Of a DNA stretch of 18,155 bases, positions 6,679 through 13,838 are shown in pieces (the stretch's first letter is position 1; the number at the start of each line of letters is the position of its first letter). The DNA comes from an uncultured Litorilinea sp. (GTDB taxonomy: Bacteria; Chloroflexota; Anaerolineae; Caldilineales; Caldilineaceae). Position numbers and translations under genes: made by a program. The notes below the pieces were generated by a model, which did not search any database, was not told the DNA's origin, and saw only the letters and a program-made list of their open reading frames with translations. Location of the stretch: NCBI GenBank assembly GCA_937922105.1, contig CAKZVN010000210.1, positions 1-18,155 on the forward strand, written 5' to 3'.

Positions 6679-8109
6679 CTATAGGCGTGGAACGGCGACC
6701 TGCGTGAACTCCAGGCCGAGGAGCTTTGCGAATTTTTGCAGCACCGGCGCAACGTGACCAATGCCCAGCGCACAGTGATGAGTGGGGGCGAGGGCACACC
6801 ATGCGTCCACGAATTCTGCCGGGGGCAGCGCAAAGCGAATGCGGCTGTTGGTGTTGCCGATGCGCAAAATCGGACCGGGGATTGATTCACCCTCCGCAGC
6901 CAGGAAGCGGAGGCGACCGTCACGCGTCTGGGTGCAGCCGAAGATGGTGACGGGACCTTGCTTGACGCTAAATTCCACGGAGACGCCGAAGCCTGCCTTG
7001 CCGTGATACAGCCCTAGACCGCGCAGGATAGGTTTGCGGTCGCTGATGGCGATGTGGCCCGGTCCGTCGTGTCCCATGAGCACGAAGTGCTCGCGGAAGT
7101 CCATGGCGTAGAATTCGGTGTAGGAGCCGCCGGTGCCCAGCACATCCATGACTTTCATGGCAACGGCGTTCTTCAGATCGCCTTCACCGGAGGCGGGGAT
7201 GCCGCGGGCGGTGAGCAGGGTATTGCCGAGAATTAGACCGGCGCCGAGACGCTCGTAGTCGCTTTGCGGCGCGCCGCGGTAGTAATAGGCGAGCGCGGAC
7301 AACTCGAAGTCTTGGACCAGGCGGTCTAAGCCGGCTGCGACGCGAAAGGCCCAGTCCAGGTCGTCGGGTTTGGCGCTGTCGGCGACTTCGAAGGTAGCGT
7401 AGGTTTCGTCGCGTTTGGCGGCGATCTCCGCGGGCTGCACCGCGGCAACACGCTCGGCAAGGTCACACATTTCCAGCACCTCGACATGGAGACCGAGTTG
7501 GGCGTGATGCTGGGTGAAGTCCGAGTACATGTCGAGCATACCGGGATAGGTATGGCCCAGGAAGCCGAAACGCGCGCCGCTGAGGACGCGCTTGGCGGTG
7601 GCAGCGCGGCACCAGTCCTGCAACTCGCGCCAGACGCGCGGGTCATCGAATAACATGCCCGAAACGACTTGAAATTCGATGGCGGCGCGGTGAAAGGCGT
7701 TGCTGATTTCGGGGACGCAGCACGTCGAGCAGTTGGCGAGCCATTCACCGGTGTCGGTCTGTTCGTAATCGAGCGCGGCGCTAGGCTGGAGATTGAGGAC
7801 GATCACCGGCACTTTGGCTTGTTGTACGATGGGCAAGACTTGGGAACTGGTGGCGTAGGTGGCGGTGTGGCAGATGAGCAAGTCGGTTTGGGCTGCGGCG
7901 AGCGTGCTCCCTGCGGCGTAGGCAGATTGTGGCGTGTCAATGAGGCCGATGTTAACCACATCGGCAAAGGCTGCCAACTGATTCTCGATGTGGGCAGTGT
8001 AGCCTTGTAGCCGCTCCTTGAGGCCCGGGAACTGGGGCCAATAGGCGGCTAGGCCTACGGCGAAGAGACCGACGCGTGCTTTGGGGTAGGATCGTTGGGT
8101 GAAGGACAT
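6679..8109 (-). CDS. L-fucose/L-arabinose isomerase-family protein
   Basis: This 476-residue protein looks like a metal-dependent aldose-ketose isomerase of the AraA/FucI fold, which converts free aldoses to ketoses in the cytoplasm. The best region is SGEGDLKNAVAMKVMD followed by SYTEFYAMDF and VLMGHDGPGH. By my alignment with E. coli AraA, where the manganese ligands are Glu306, Glu333, His350 and His450, the equivalents are Glu309 (GEGD), Glu332 (TEFY), His347 (MGHD) and His444 or His445 (THHC), so the site looks intact. The rest is too diverged to call it AraA or FucI. The gene follows an L-rhamnose mutarotase gene by 42 bases, so a 6-deoxyhexose such as L-rhamnose or L-fucose is a reasonable substrate guess. 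The start ATG at 8107-8109 lacks a clear ribosome binding site. Confidence 0.8.
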   Translation of the reverse strand: MSFTQRSYPKARVGLFAVGLAAYWPQFPGLKERLQGYTAHIENQLAAFADVVNIGLIDTPQSAYAAGSTLAAAQTDLLICHTATYATSSQVLPIVQQAKVPVIVLNLQPSAALDYEQTDTGEWLANCSTCCVPEISNAFHRAAIEFQVVSGMLFDDPRVWRELQDWCRAATAKRVLSGARFGFLGHTYPGMLDMYSDFTQHHAQLGLHVEVLEMCDLAERVAAVQPAEIAAKRDETYATFEVADSAKPDDLDWAFRVAAGLDRLVQDFELSALAYYYRGAPQSDYERLGAGLILGNTLLTARGIPASGEGDLKNAVAMKVMDVLGTGGSYTEFYAMDFREHFVLMGHDGPGHIAISDRKPILRGLGLYHGKAGFGVSVEFSVKQGPVTIFGCTQTRDGRLRFLAAEGESIPGPILRIGNTNSRIRFALPPAEFVDAWCALAPTHHCALGIGHVAPVLQKFAKLLGLEFTQVAVPRL

Positions 8110-8151
8110 GGGTTCGACTCGCTTCGTCAGGTGGCTTGGCTGGGTAGGGGG

Positions 8152-8472
8152 TCAGTCCAGATGAAAGACTTCCTCCAGAATAAGCAGACCTTCGTCGGGG
8201 CGGCGTCCGTCCAGTGCCTCGAAAAAGGGGGCCATTTCGGCCTGCCAGCGTGCGTTGACTTCCTGCGCCGCCATACCGGCGCGGGCGGCGTCGAAGTCTT
8301 TGGTTTCGAGATAGCCGACCAGGAGGCCGTCGTCGCGCAGGAAGAGGGAGTAGTTGCGCCAACCGGTGGCTCTCAGCGCGGCGAGCATGTCGGGCCATAC
8401 TTCTTGGTGACGGCGACGATATTCGTCGAGGTGGGTGGGTTTGACCTTGAGCAGAAAGCAGATGCGTTGCAT
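8152..8472 (-). CDS. rhaM: L-rhamnose mutarotase (RhaM/YiiL family)
   Basis: This enzyme interconverts alpha and beta anomers of L-rhamnose so that the isomerase receives its preferred form; it is small, cytoplasmic and cofactor-free. The protein is 106 residues, close to the 104 of E. coli RhaM. Family hallmarks are EYRRRHQEVWPDM near the N-terminus, a central NYSLFL strand and the ending LEEVFHLD. Starting at the ATG at 8470-8472 puts Tyr18 and His22 at the numbers of the active-site residues in the E. coli enzyme as I recall it. This supports that start over an in-frame TTG three codons earlier. GGAG lies 10 bases upstream of the ATG. It is the first gene of a pair with the isomerase. Confidence 0.88.
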   Translation of the reverse strand: MQRICFLLKVKPTHLDEYRRRHQEVWPDMLAALRATGWRNYSLFLRDDGLLVGYLETKDFDAARAGMAAQEVNARWQAEMAPFFEALDGRRPDEGLLILEEVFHLD

Positions 8473-8524
8473 GGGGTGCAATCTCCGATGGCAAGGTATT
8501 AGGTTCCGCCGGGTGTATTCGACG

Positions 8525-8542
8525 GCTGGTGGTTGCTGGTGG
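8525..8542. repeat. Direct repeat in the rhaM leader
   Basis: gctggtgg occurs twice, at 8525-8532 and 8535-8542, with a period of 10 bases, one helical turn. It lies between the candidate rhaM promoter and the start codon. Tandem half-sites with this spacing can be bound by regulators such as AraC-type proteins, but a short G/T-rich repeat in GC-rich DNA may be chance. Confidence 0.25.
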
Positions 8543-8562
8543 AGATGTGATTCGTGGCGGTT

Positions 8563-8591
8563 ACTCTAGCACGGGTAGCGGGAGCACGCAA
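8563..8591 (-). promoter_or_regulatory. Candidate promoter of rhaM-isomerase
   Basis: The minus strand reads TTGCGT, a 17-base spacer, then TAGAGT preceded by TGC (extended -10). The -35 is weak and the -10 matches four of six. Transcription would start about 85 bases before rhaM, in the only non-coding gap upstream of it. Confidence 0.4.
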
Positions 8592-8634
8592 CCGGCTGCG
8601 AGGTGGTGTGATGAGGGCGACGACAGGACAAAGT

Positions 8635-9393
8635 TCAGCGCAGGAAGTCGAGTTTGGCGGCGATGGATTCAGCGCGTAGCTCGGCTTCAATACGCGCTGC
8701 CGTGGAGGAGCCGACGTCGGGCGGCGGGGCGATGGGTTGCCCGGTGCGCGTGTCACCCAGGATGAAGTCTTGGGCATCGGCGGCAAGGGCGAAGTAGAAG
8801 CGTCCGCGGGCACTGATGAGCCTGCCTGTGGCGTCGGGGGCGAGGGGGCGATAGACGCCCTCTTCCAGCGTGTAGCCGGTAATTGAGTAGCGGGTCTGGT
8901 TGCTATCCGGTCGTAGCCCGCTGTCAACCAGCCACAATTCGGGGACACCCGCCGCAGCGTAAAGTGCGGGTAGTTCGACCAGGTCTTGCTCGACGAAGAG
9001 GGGAGCTACGACCTCGATGACGGCGCGCACGCCGGCTTGCTCTTGGGTTAAGTCCAGGAGGGCGCGGGGGCGTGACGGTTCGGGGAGATTGTCCAGCAGC
9101 AGGATGTCCGGCGCGGGATGGGCGGCAATGGCTGCGTTCCAGCGCACTTTGGTGCGTGTGAGGACGGCAATGGCTGAGTTGTAGCGGTAGTGATGGCGTA
9201 AGGCGGCGGCAATGCGTTGCACGTCGCGCTCATGTACTTCGCCCAGTGTGAACTCATCATCGGGCAGGGGGTCGAGATAATCCTGGACCGTCAGCGGGAG
9301 GTCTGTGTAGCGCGGCTGACCGGTGTGGTCCTGGGTGACGAGACGGCGGCGACCCAGGCGGAAGGCAGGGTCGCTGGGTTGGTGGGACAGCAT
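8635..9393 (-). CDS. Uma2-family (DUF820) protein, possibly nuclease-inactive
   Basis: This belongs to the Uma2/DUF820 family of predicted PD-(D/E)XK nucleases, abundant in cyanobacteria and Chloroflexota, whose biological role is unsettled. From ATG 9391-9393 the protein has 252 residues. Family signs are PDILLLD (95-101), AVIEVVAP (124-131), LYAAAGVPELWLVD (144-157) and an Ala/Glu-rich C-terminal helix. Asp96 and Glu127 fit the metal-binding positions. In relatives a catalytic lysine lies about 14 residues after the Glu, just before the LY-AGV stretch; here that position is Leu141 and nearby residues are not lysine, so activity may be lost. A TTG start upstream would overlap fmdB by about 30 bases and adds an unlikely N-terminus. 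No strong ribosome binding site precedes the chosen start. Confidence 0.82.
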   Translation of the reverse strand: MLSHQPSDPAFRLGRRRLVTQDHTGQPRYTDLPLTVQDYLDPLPDDEFTLGEVHERDVQRIAAALRHHYRYNSAIAVLTRTKVRWNAAIAAHPAPDILLLDNLPEPSRPRALLDLTQEQAGVRAVIEVVAPLFVEQDLVELPALYAAAGVPELWLVDSGLRPDSNQTRYSITGYTLEEGVYRPLAPDATGRLISARGRFYFALAADAQDFILGDTRTGQPIAPPPDVGSSTAARIEAELRAESIAAKLDFLR

Positions 9394-9404
9394 GGACAGG
9401 ACGG

Positions 9405-9638
9405 CTAATGGGCACAGCCGCACGCGCCGCCACAACAGCCGCCAGCGGCGGGCGCTGCGCTCATGGCGGGCATGGTGGCAGCCGAGGTTTTGACGCTCCT
9501 GGCGAATAGGGATAGAATGCGCTGGGACGCAGTGTCCTGGCAGCCTGGACAGGCGGCGGGGGCATCGGCCTGTTGCGCCGGTCGTAGCGCCTCGAAGGTG
9601 GTGGCGCAGGTCGGGCAGTAGTATTCGTAGAGCGGCAT
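9405..9638 (-). CDS. FmdB-family small zinc-ribbon protein
   Basis: This is a 77-residue protein of the FmdB/CxxC regulatory-protein family (named from methylotroph formamidase regulators). Most members are of unknown function and are thought to bind zinc. The N-terminus MPLYEYYCPTC is diagnostic. Cysteine pairs C8-x2-C11 and C30-x2-C33 make the zinc ribbon. The tail is low-complexity and ends in a second cysteine cluster (C68, C69, C73, C75; GGCCGGACGCAH), a feature common in this family. GGGAGAG just before the ATG is a good ribosome binding site, and a near-consensus promoter lies 104-132 bases upstream of the start. The gene is followed after 11 bases by the Uma2 gene, so the two may be cotranscribed. 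Confidence 0.9.
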   Translation of the reverse strand: MPLYEYYCPTCATTFEALRPAQQADAPAACPGCQDTASQRILSLFARSVKTSAATMPAMSAAPAAGGCCGGACGCAH

Positions 9639-9882
9639 AGTCTCTCCCTCACATTACCGAACGCATCCGCAGACAGGGCATTTTTGGAATTGACGCGTGA
9701 GCCGACGGCTATTCGAACCGGAACGACCGCGCCTGTGCGGTATTGTATGGATGCCGAGCGGTGGCGTCAAGCTGCGCACGCGTAAGGAGAGAGGTGTCGC
9801 GGGGTCTTGGCGCAGCAGAACCTTACTTCGGCCCTCCCCCAATGGGGAAGGAGCGCAGTCCCTCTTACAACATAGGGGAGGG
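9639..9882. other. Divergent intergenic region between fmdB and the carboxypeptidase gene
   Basis: This stretch separates the leftward and rightward gene blocks. It holds the fmdB promoter, about 95 bases of fmdB leader, and the start of a GC-rich palindromic repeat region. On the minus strand the leader contains an 11-codon run ending in KCPVCGCVR-stop just before fmdB, without a usable start codon. No equally good plus-strand promoter was found for the downstream operon. Confidence 0.55.
9742..9770 (-). promoter_or_regulatory. Near-consensus sigma-70 promoter of fmdB
   Basis: The minus strand reads TTGACG (9770-9765), a spacer of exactly 17 bases, then TACAAT (9747-9742). Each hexamer differs from consensus at one position. 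It directs transcription toward fmdB with a leader of nearly 100 bases. Confidence 0.65.
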
Positions 9883-9926
9883 GTGGAGGGCGTCCCCCGG
9901 CGGTCAAGAGTTTGGGATGCGCCCTC
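9832..9926. repeat. GC-rich palindromic repeat region at the 5' end of the carboxypeptidase gene
   Basis: Two imperfect inverted repeats follow one another. In the first, ccctcccccaatg (9832-9844) pairs with cataggggaggg (9871-9882). In the second, gagggcgtccc (9886-9896) pairs with 9914-9926, with a two-base bulge. C-run/G-run palindromes like this resemble dispersed intergenic repeats in GC-rich genomes. They overlap the likely start of the next gene, so the repeat may have inserted into or grown within its 5' region. Confidence 0.5.
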
Positions 9927-11058
9927 GCGTCAAGAGCAGCGGCGTGGCCTGCAAGCGTGGCTCGTCTGGACGTTTTGTTGTCTGTTTTTGCCGTTGGTGA
10001 CCGGGTTCGGCCCCCCCAAGTTGGTAGACCGTGAGATTGCGCCGACTGCGCGTGTATCGGTAGGGGAGCTGCGGCGCTGGGCGGAGGTGCGCGCGTTACC
10101 GGACGTGACCACCTCCCATTACTTGGTCTACGACTTGACTGCCGGGCAGTTGTTGTTCGGTGAAGGGATGGATGAGGCTCACCCACCTGCCAGCCTAACG
10201 AAGTTGATGACCGCGCTGCTGGTGCTGGAGCAAGGCGATCTGGACGCGCAGGTCACGGTCTTGCCGGAGGACATCATCGGCGGCGCGAGCATGGGGTTGC
10301 GAGCCGGGATGCAACTGACGGTGGGCGACTTGCTGTGGGGGCTTTTGGTCCCAAGCGGGAATGACGCGGCGCTGGCTTTGGCGAGACATATAGCTGGGGA
10401 TGTGGCGACCTTTGTGGAGCGCATGAACCGGCGCGCCGAGGAACTTGGGTTGGCACAGACGCACTTTGCCAATCCGCATGGACTGGATGCCCAGAGGCAT
10501 GTGAGCAGCGCCCGCGACCTATTGCAACTTACGGTGCGGTTGTGGGCCGAGCCGCTTTTCCGCACGATGGTGGGGACGCCGCGCGTGACGGTGGCAGGCC
10601 GCGAACTGCGCAACACCAACGAATGGTTGAGTACGAACCCCGCCGCAGTCGGTGTCAAGACTGGGACAACTCCCGCGGCAGGTGAGTGTCTCATCGTGGC
10701 GGTGGAGCGGGAAGGGCGCACGCTGTTGGTGGTGATTTTGGGCAGTCGGGACCGCTATGCCGATGCCGGGCGACTGTTGGAGGCGACGGAGGCAGCGTTT
10801 GCCTGGACTGTGGCGTCTGCGGAGGAGTTAACGGTCTTGAATCGGGTCTATGCCGCGGACGGAACGGCGCGCTGGCTGCGTCCGACGGGGATGCCGCCGG
10901 TGGTTTTGCAGATGGGGCCTGGGGTGCCGACGTTGACCGCGTTTCGGCAGATCACGCGCGACGCGTTGGCAGGCGCAAGCACCGGCGCGCAAGTTGGACA
11001 ACTGGACTGGTTTGCCGGCGACGAATGGGTTGGGATGCAGACACTGGTGGTGCGCTGA
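9883..11058 (+). CDS. D-alanyl-D-alanine carboxypeptidase (peptidase S11, penicillin-binding)
   Basis: This DacA-type enzyme removes the terminal D-alanine from peptidoglycan stem peptides outside the membrane. All three penicillin-binding motifs are present in order: SLTK with the nucleophilic serine codon at 10192-10194, SGN at 10354-10362, and KTGT at 10657-10668. NPHGLD and SARDLL, typical of family S11, lie between the second and third. A hydrophobic segment WLVWTFCCLFLPLVTGF serves as signal or anchor. The start is uncertain: the frame is open back to 9697 with an ATG at 9751, but that stretch reads like repeat DNA. I chose GTG 9883 (391 residues), which gives a basic N-terminus before the signal, although its Shine-Dalgarno-like run is too close. 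There is no obvious C-terminal amphipathic anchor domain beyond about residue 300. The stop abuts the next gene's ATG. Confidence 0.88.
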   Translation: MEGVPRRSRVWDAPSRQEQRRGLQAWLVWTFCCLFLPLVTGFGPPKLVDREIAPTARVSVGELRRWAEVRALPDVTTSHYLVYDLTAGQLLFGEGMDEAHPPASLTKLMTALLVLEQGDLDAQVTVLPEDIIGGASMGLRAGMQLTVGDLLWGLLVPSGNDAALALARHIAGDVATFVERMNRRAEELGLAQTHFANPHGLDAQRHVSSARDLLQLTVRLWAEPLFRTMVGTPRVTVAGRELRNTNEWLSTNPAAVGVKTGTTPAAGECLIVAVEREGRTLLVVILGSRDRYADAGRLLEATEAAFAWTVASAEELTVLNRVYAADGTARWLRPTGMPPVVLQMGPGVPTLTAFRQITRDALAGASTGAQVGQLDWFAGDEWVGMQTLVVR

Positions 11059-11985
11059 ATGGCTGAGGAACGCTTACAAAAAATCTTGGCGGCGGCAGGG
11101 GTTGCCAGCCGTCGCGCCGGCGAAGAGATGATTGCAGCGGGCCGCGTCACGGTGGACGGGCAGCGGGTCACCGAGATGGGCGTGAAGGTGGACCCGGCGC
11201 GTGCAGTGATTGCCGTGGATGGCGTGCCGGTGGAGATTGCGACGCGGCATGTGTACATCAAGCTGTATAAGCCGCGTGGGGTCTTGAGCGATATTGGCGG
11301 GGAGGCGCGTGGACGCCAGACGGTCGCCGACTATTTGCCGCCGCGCATCCCGCGCGTCTTCCCGGTGGGGCGGTTGGACCTGAACAGCGAAGGCCTGGTC
11401 CTGTTGACAGATGACGGGGACCTGGCTCACCGCTTGACGCATCCACGCTTTGAGCACCCCAAGACCTACTATGTGCTGGTGGCAGAGCGCCCGGCAGGAC
11501 ATGTCCTGGACACGCTGCGTCGCGGTGTACCGTTGGCAGACGGGATGAGCGCGCCCGCAGAAGTGCGCATTGTGCCGAGTCTGCCGGCAGGATTGCAGCT
11601 TGCGCCCGGCCCGCGAGACGGTACTTGGCTGGAGATTATCCTGCGCGAGGGTAAGAAACGCCAGATTCGCCACATGACTGCGGCAGTGGGGCACCCGACG
11701 TTACGCCTGGTGCGATGGGCGATTGGGCCGTTGGTGCTGGGCGAATTGAAGGTGGGGGAGAGCAGCCCACTGACGCGCGGGGAGGTTCATGCGTTGCGCC
11801 AGGTGGTCAGGGGGAAGCGTGTCGCGTTGCCCGAGGTGGGCGCGCCGCGCCGGAATATGCGAGGAGGAGGCCCTGCCAAAGCGACGGCGCGTCGAACCGG
11901 GCGGGGTTCGGCGCAGTCCGCGCCCCCACCGTCATCGCGCCGTCACACTGCACCCGGGCGCGCGCGTCCCCGACCTAAGTCCTAG
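11059..11985 (+). CDS. rluB: rRNA pseudouridine synthase, RluB/RsuA family
   Basis: This enzyme isomerises a uridine in ribosomal RNA to pseudouridine. Residues 3-50 are an S4 RNA-binding domain (RLQKILAAAGVASRRAGEEM). The catalytic domain has GRLDLNSEGLVLLTDDG, with nucleophile Asp107, then KTYYVLV and GKKRQIRHM. The LN-E variant after the Asp fits the RluB/RsuA/RluE/RluF group. The target cannot be set with certainty, though RluB (23S) is the usual choice in this context. The final 50 or so residues (from about 254) are a basic, Pro/Gly/Arg/Ser-rich disordered tail, also common in this family, that could bind RNA. Its ATG follows the carboxypeptidase stop without a gap, indicating coupling. 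Confidence 0.92.
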   Translation: MAEERLQKILAAAGVASRRAGEEMIAAGRVTVDGQRVTEMGVKVDPARAVIAVDGVPVEIATRHVYIKLYKPRGVLSDIGGEARGRQTVADYLPPRIPRVFPVGRLDLNSEGLVLLTDDGDLAHRLTHPRFEHPKTYYVLVAERPAGHVLDTLRRGVPLADGMSAPAEVRIVPSLPAGLQLAPGPRDGTWLEIILREGKKRQIRHMTAAVGHPTLRLVRWAIGPLVLGELKVGESSPLTRGEVHALRQVVRGKRVALPEVGAPRRNMRGGGPAKATARRTGRGSAQSAPPPSSRRHTAPGRARPRPKS

Positions 11986-12041
11986 GATGTTGACCCGTGA
12001 TGCCAACCGGCGCCATGGAGCAGGCGCGAAGAGCAGGGTTA

Positions 12042-12803
12042 ATGTTGAGACCGCGTGTGATTGCCGTTGATGGGCCTGCCGGGTCCGGTAAGAGCACGGT
12101 GGGCGCGGCGGTCGCCGCGGTGTTGGATTATCTGTTTTTTGATACTGGTGTGATGTACCGGGCTGTGACCTGGGCTGCGCTGGAGCGCGGGATTGCGCCA
12201 AGCGACGAGGCTGCGATCGGCGCGTTGGCGAATCGTCTGGTGATTGATGTGTTGCCGCCGGTGTCACCAGGACAGGGCGCTAACCGTGTGATCGCCGACG
12301 GGCAAGATGTGAGCGAGGCGATCCGGCGGGAAGATGTGGACCGCAATGTCTCGGTGGTGTCGGCTTATGCGGCGGTGCGCACGGCGATGAGCGCGCGTCA
12401 ACGATGGCTCGGCGCGCGCTACGGGTCGGGGCAGGCGGAAAAACCAGGGATTGTGATGGTGGGACGGGATATCGGCACGGTGATTATGCCGGATGCGCCG
12501 GTCAAGATTTATCTGGACGCAAGCGCGCAGGAGCGGGCGCAGCGTCGCTATGACGAACTGCGCCGGAAGGGCAAAGACGTGCCCTTTGAGCAGGTTTGGG
12601 CCGACTTGCTGCATCGCGATGAACTGGACAGCGGGCGTGCGCTCTCCCCACTGCGCGTTGCCGGGGATGCAGTGGTGTTGGATACGTCGGGGTTGGGCGT
12701 AGATGACGTGGTCGCGGCGGTGTTGCGGGTGGTGATGGAGCGCGCAGGGGTCGCGACCGATGGACGGGGCGATGGCAAGATTCCTGATGTAGAGGTCTTT
12801 TGA
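12042..12803 (+). CDS. cmk: Cytidylate kinase
   Basis: This cytosolic enzyme phosphorylates CMP and dCMP with ATP. The P-loop GPAGSGKST is at residues 11-19. Other family motifs are FFDTGVMYRAVTWAAL (nucleotide-binding helix), GRDIGTVIMPDAPVKIYLDA, and RDELDSGRALSPL, which carries arginine and aspartate of the substrate site. I chose the ATG at 12042, giving MLRPRVIAVDGPAG, because the family starts about 10 residues before the P-loop; a GCAGGG motif sits just upstream. Earlier in-frame starts at 11997, 12000 and 12015 add an unlikely peptide. The length is 253 residues, slightly longer than usual because of a short charged C-terminal tail. It follows rluB by 56 bases. Cmk next to an rRNA or translation gene is a common bacterial arrangement. 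Confidence 0.94.
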   Translation: MLRPRVIAVDGPAGSGKSTVGAAVAAVLDYLFFDTGVMYRAVTWAALERGIAPSDEAAIGALANRLVIDVLPPVSPGQGANRVIADGQDVSEAIRREDVDRNVSVVSAYAAVRTAMSARQRWLGARYGSGQAEKPGIVMVGRDIGTVIMPDAPVKIYLDASAQERAQRRYDELRRKGKDVPFEQVWADLLHRDELDSGRALSPLRVAGDAVVLDTSGLGVDDVVAAVLRVVMERAGVATDGRGDGKIPDVEVF

Positions 12804-12845
12804 GCCGCGGCTTGATTCGCAATTGACTTGAGGGCGGTACTCCCC

Positions 12846-13808
12846 ATGCTCAGCAATGAACAACGCATCGAACTCTACTACTGGATGCAATTGACACGTG
12901 CGTTCGACGACTTGATGGTGGCGACGTGGCGCGGGGGACGCGGTCTGGGTGGGGTGTTCAGCCAGCGTGGACACGAGGCGATCAGTATCGGCAGCGGCTA
13001 TGCGCTGGCGCCGGAGGATGTGGTGGCGCCCATGCACCGCGATCTGGGCTGCTATTTGCTGCGCGGGATGGCGCCGGTGCGAATTTTCGCCAATATGTTG
13101 GGCCGCGCCAACGGGGTGAGCCGGGGGCGCGACGTGAATCTGCACGGCGCGGGGGACCTGGGGCTGAACCTGGTGGGCTTTATCAGCCATTTGCCGCACT
13201 CGTTGCCGGTGGCGGTAGGGGTCGCCATGAGTTTCACCTATCGCCGCGAGGCGCGCGTCGCGTTGACTTATGTGGGGGACGGCTCGAGCAGCGCAGGGCT
13301 GTTTCATGAATCGCTCAATTTGGCGTCTGTGCAGAAAGCTCCCTTCGTGCTGATCATCGAAAACAACCAGTATGCCTACTCGACACCGCTGTCCCAGCAG
13401 ATGAACATTGCCGACATCGCGGTTCGCGCCGCGTCCTATGGAATTCCGGGCGTGGTGGTGGACGGTAATGATGTGGAGGCGGTCTATGCGGCGACCAAAA
13501 CTGCGGTAGAGCGGGCGCGGGCAGGCGACGGGCCGTCGTTGATCGAGTGTAAGACCATGCGCATGTTGGGGCACGCCATCCATGACGGCGCAGAGTATGT
13601 GCCGCGTGAGTTGTTGGCTGAGTGGGAAAAACGCGACCCGATTGTCACCTATGCGGCACGGCTGGTGGCGGAAGGGGTTGCCGACCAGGACGAACTGAAC
13701 GAGATCGCGCATCGGTGTGCCGTCGAGGTTGCGGACGCGCTTGCCGAAGCGGAGCGCAGTCCCTTCCCGGACGCGGCGACGGTGACGGAAGGTGTTTATG
13801 CGCCATAA
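12846..13808 (+). CDS. 2-oxoacid dehydrogenase E1 component, alpha subunit
   Basis: This is the alpha half of a thiamine-diphosphate-dependent E1 (pyruvate, branched-chain 2-oxoacid or acetoin class), which decarboxylates a 2-oxoacid and passes the acyl group to a lipoyl E2. The protein has 320 residues. The thiamine diphosphate motif is GDG (144-146) to ENN (172-174), with the usual spacing. SQRGHEAISIGSGYAL and HRDLGCYLLRGM are typical of the family. The segment usually reading G-K-G-G-S-M-H is GRDVNLHGAG here. The ATG at 12846 gives MLSNEQRIELYYWMQLTRAFDD, a normal N-terminus; a TTG six codons upstream is possible. The beta gene follows after 30 bases. No E2, E3 or lipoylation gene is in the window, so substrate specificity stays open. 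Confidence 0.92.
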   Translation: MLSNEQRIELYYWMQLTRAFDDLMVATWRGGRGLGGVFSQRGHEAISIGSGYALAPEDVVAPMHRDLGCYLLRGMAPVRIFANMLGRANGVSRGRDVNLHGAGDLGLNLVGFISHLPHSLPVAVGVAMSFTYRREARVALTYVGDGSSSAGLFHESLNLASVQKAPFVLIIENNQYAYSTPLSQQMNIADIAVRAASYGIPGVVVDGNDVEAVYAATKTAVERARAGDGPSLIECKTMRMLGHAIHDGAEYVPRELLAEWEKRDPIVTYAARLVAEGVADQDELNEIAHRCAVEVADALAEAERSPFPDAATVTEGVYAP

Positions 13809-13838
13809 CCGAATGCAGGACCGGAGGATGGGCCGACG

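Noticed and set aside
9697..9730. tRNA T-arm-like text (GGTTCGAAT on the minus strand)
   Set aside because: The flanking bases do not pair to form a T-stem, and no acceptor, D or anticodon arms could be placed upstream.
9697..9882. N-terminal extension of the carboxypeptidase frame
   Set aside because: The sequence runs through palindromic repeat DNA and the fmdB promoter region, has no ribosome binding site, and would place the signal segment more than 80 residues from the start.
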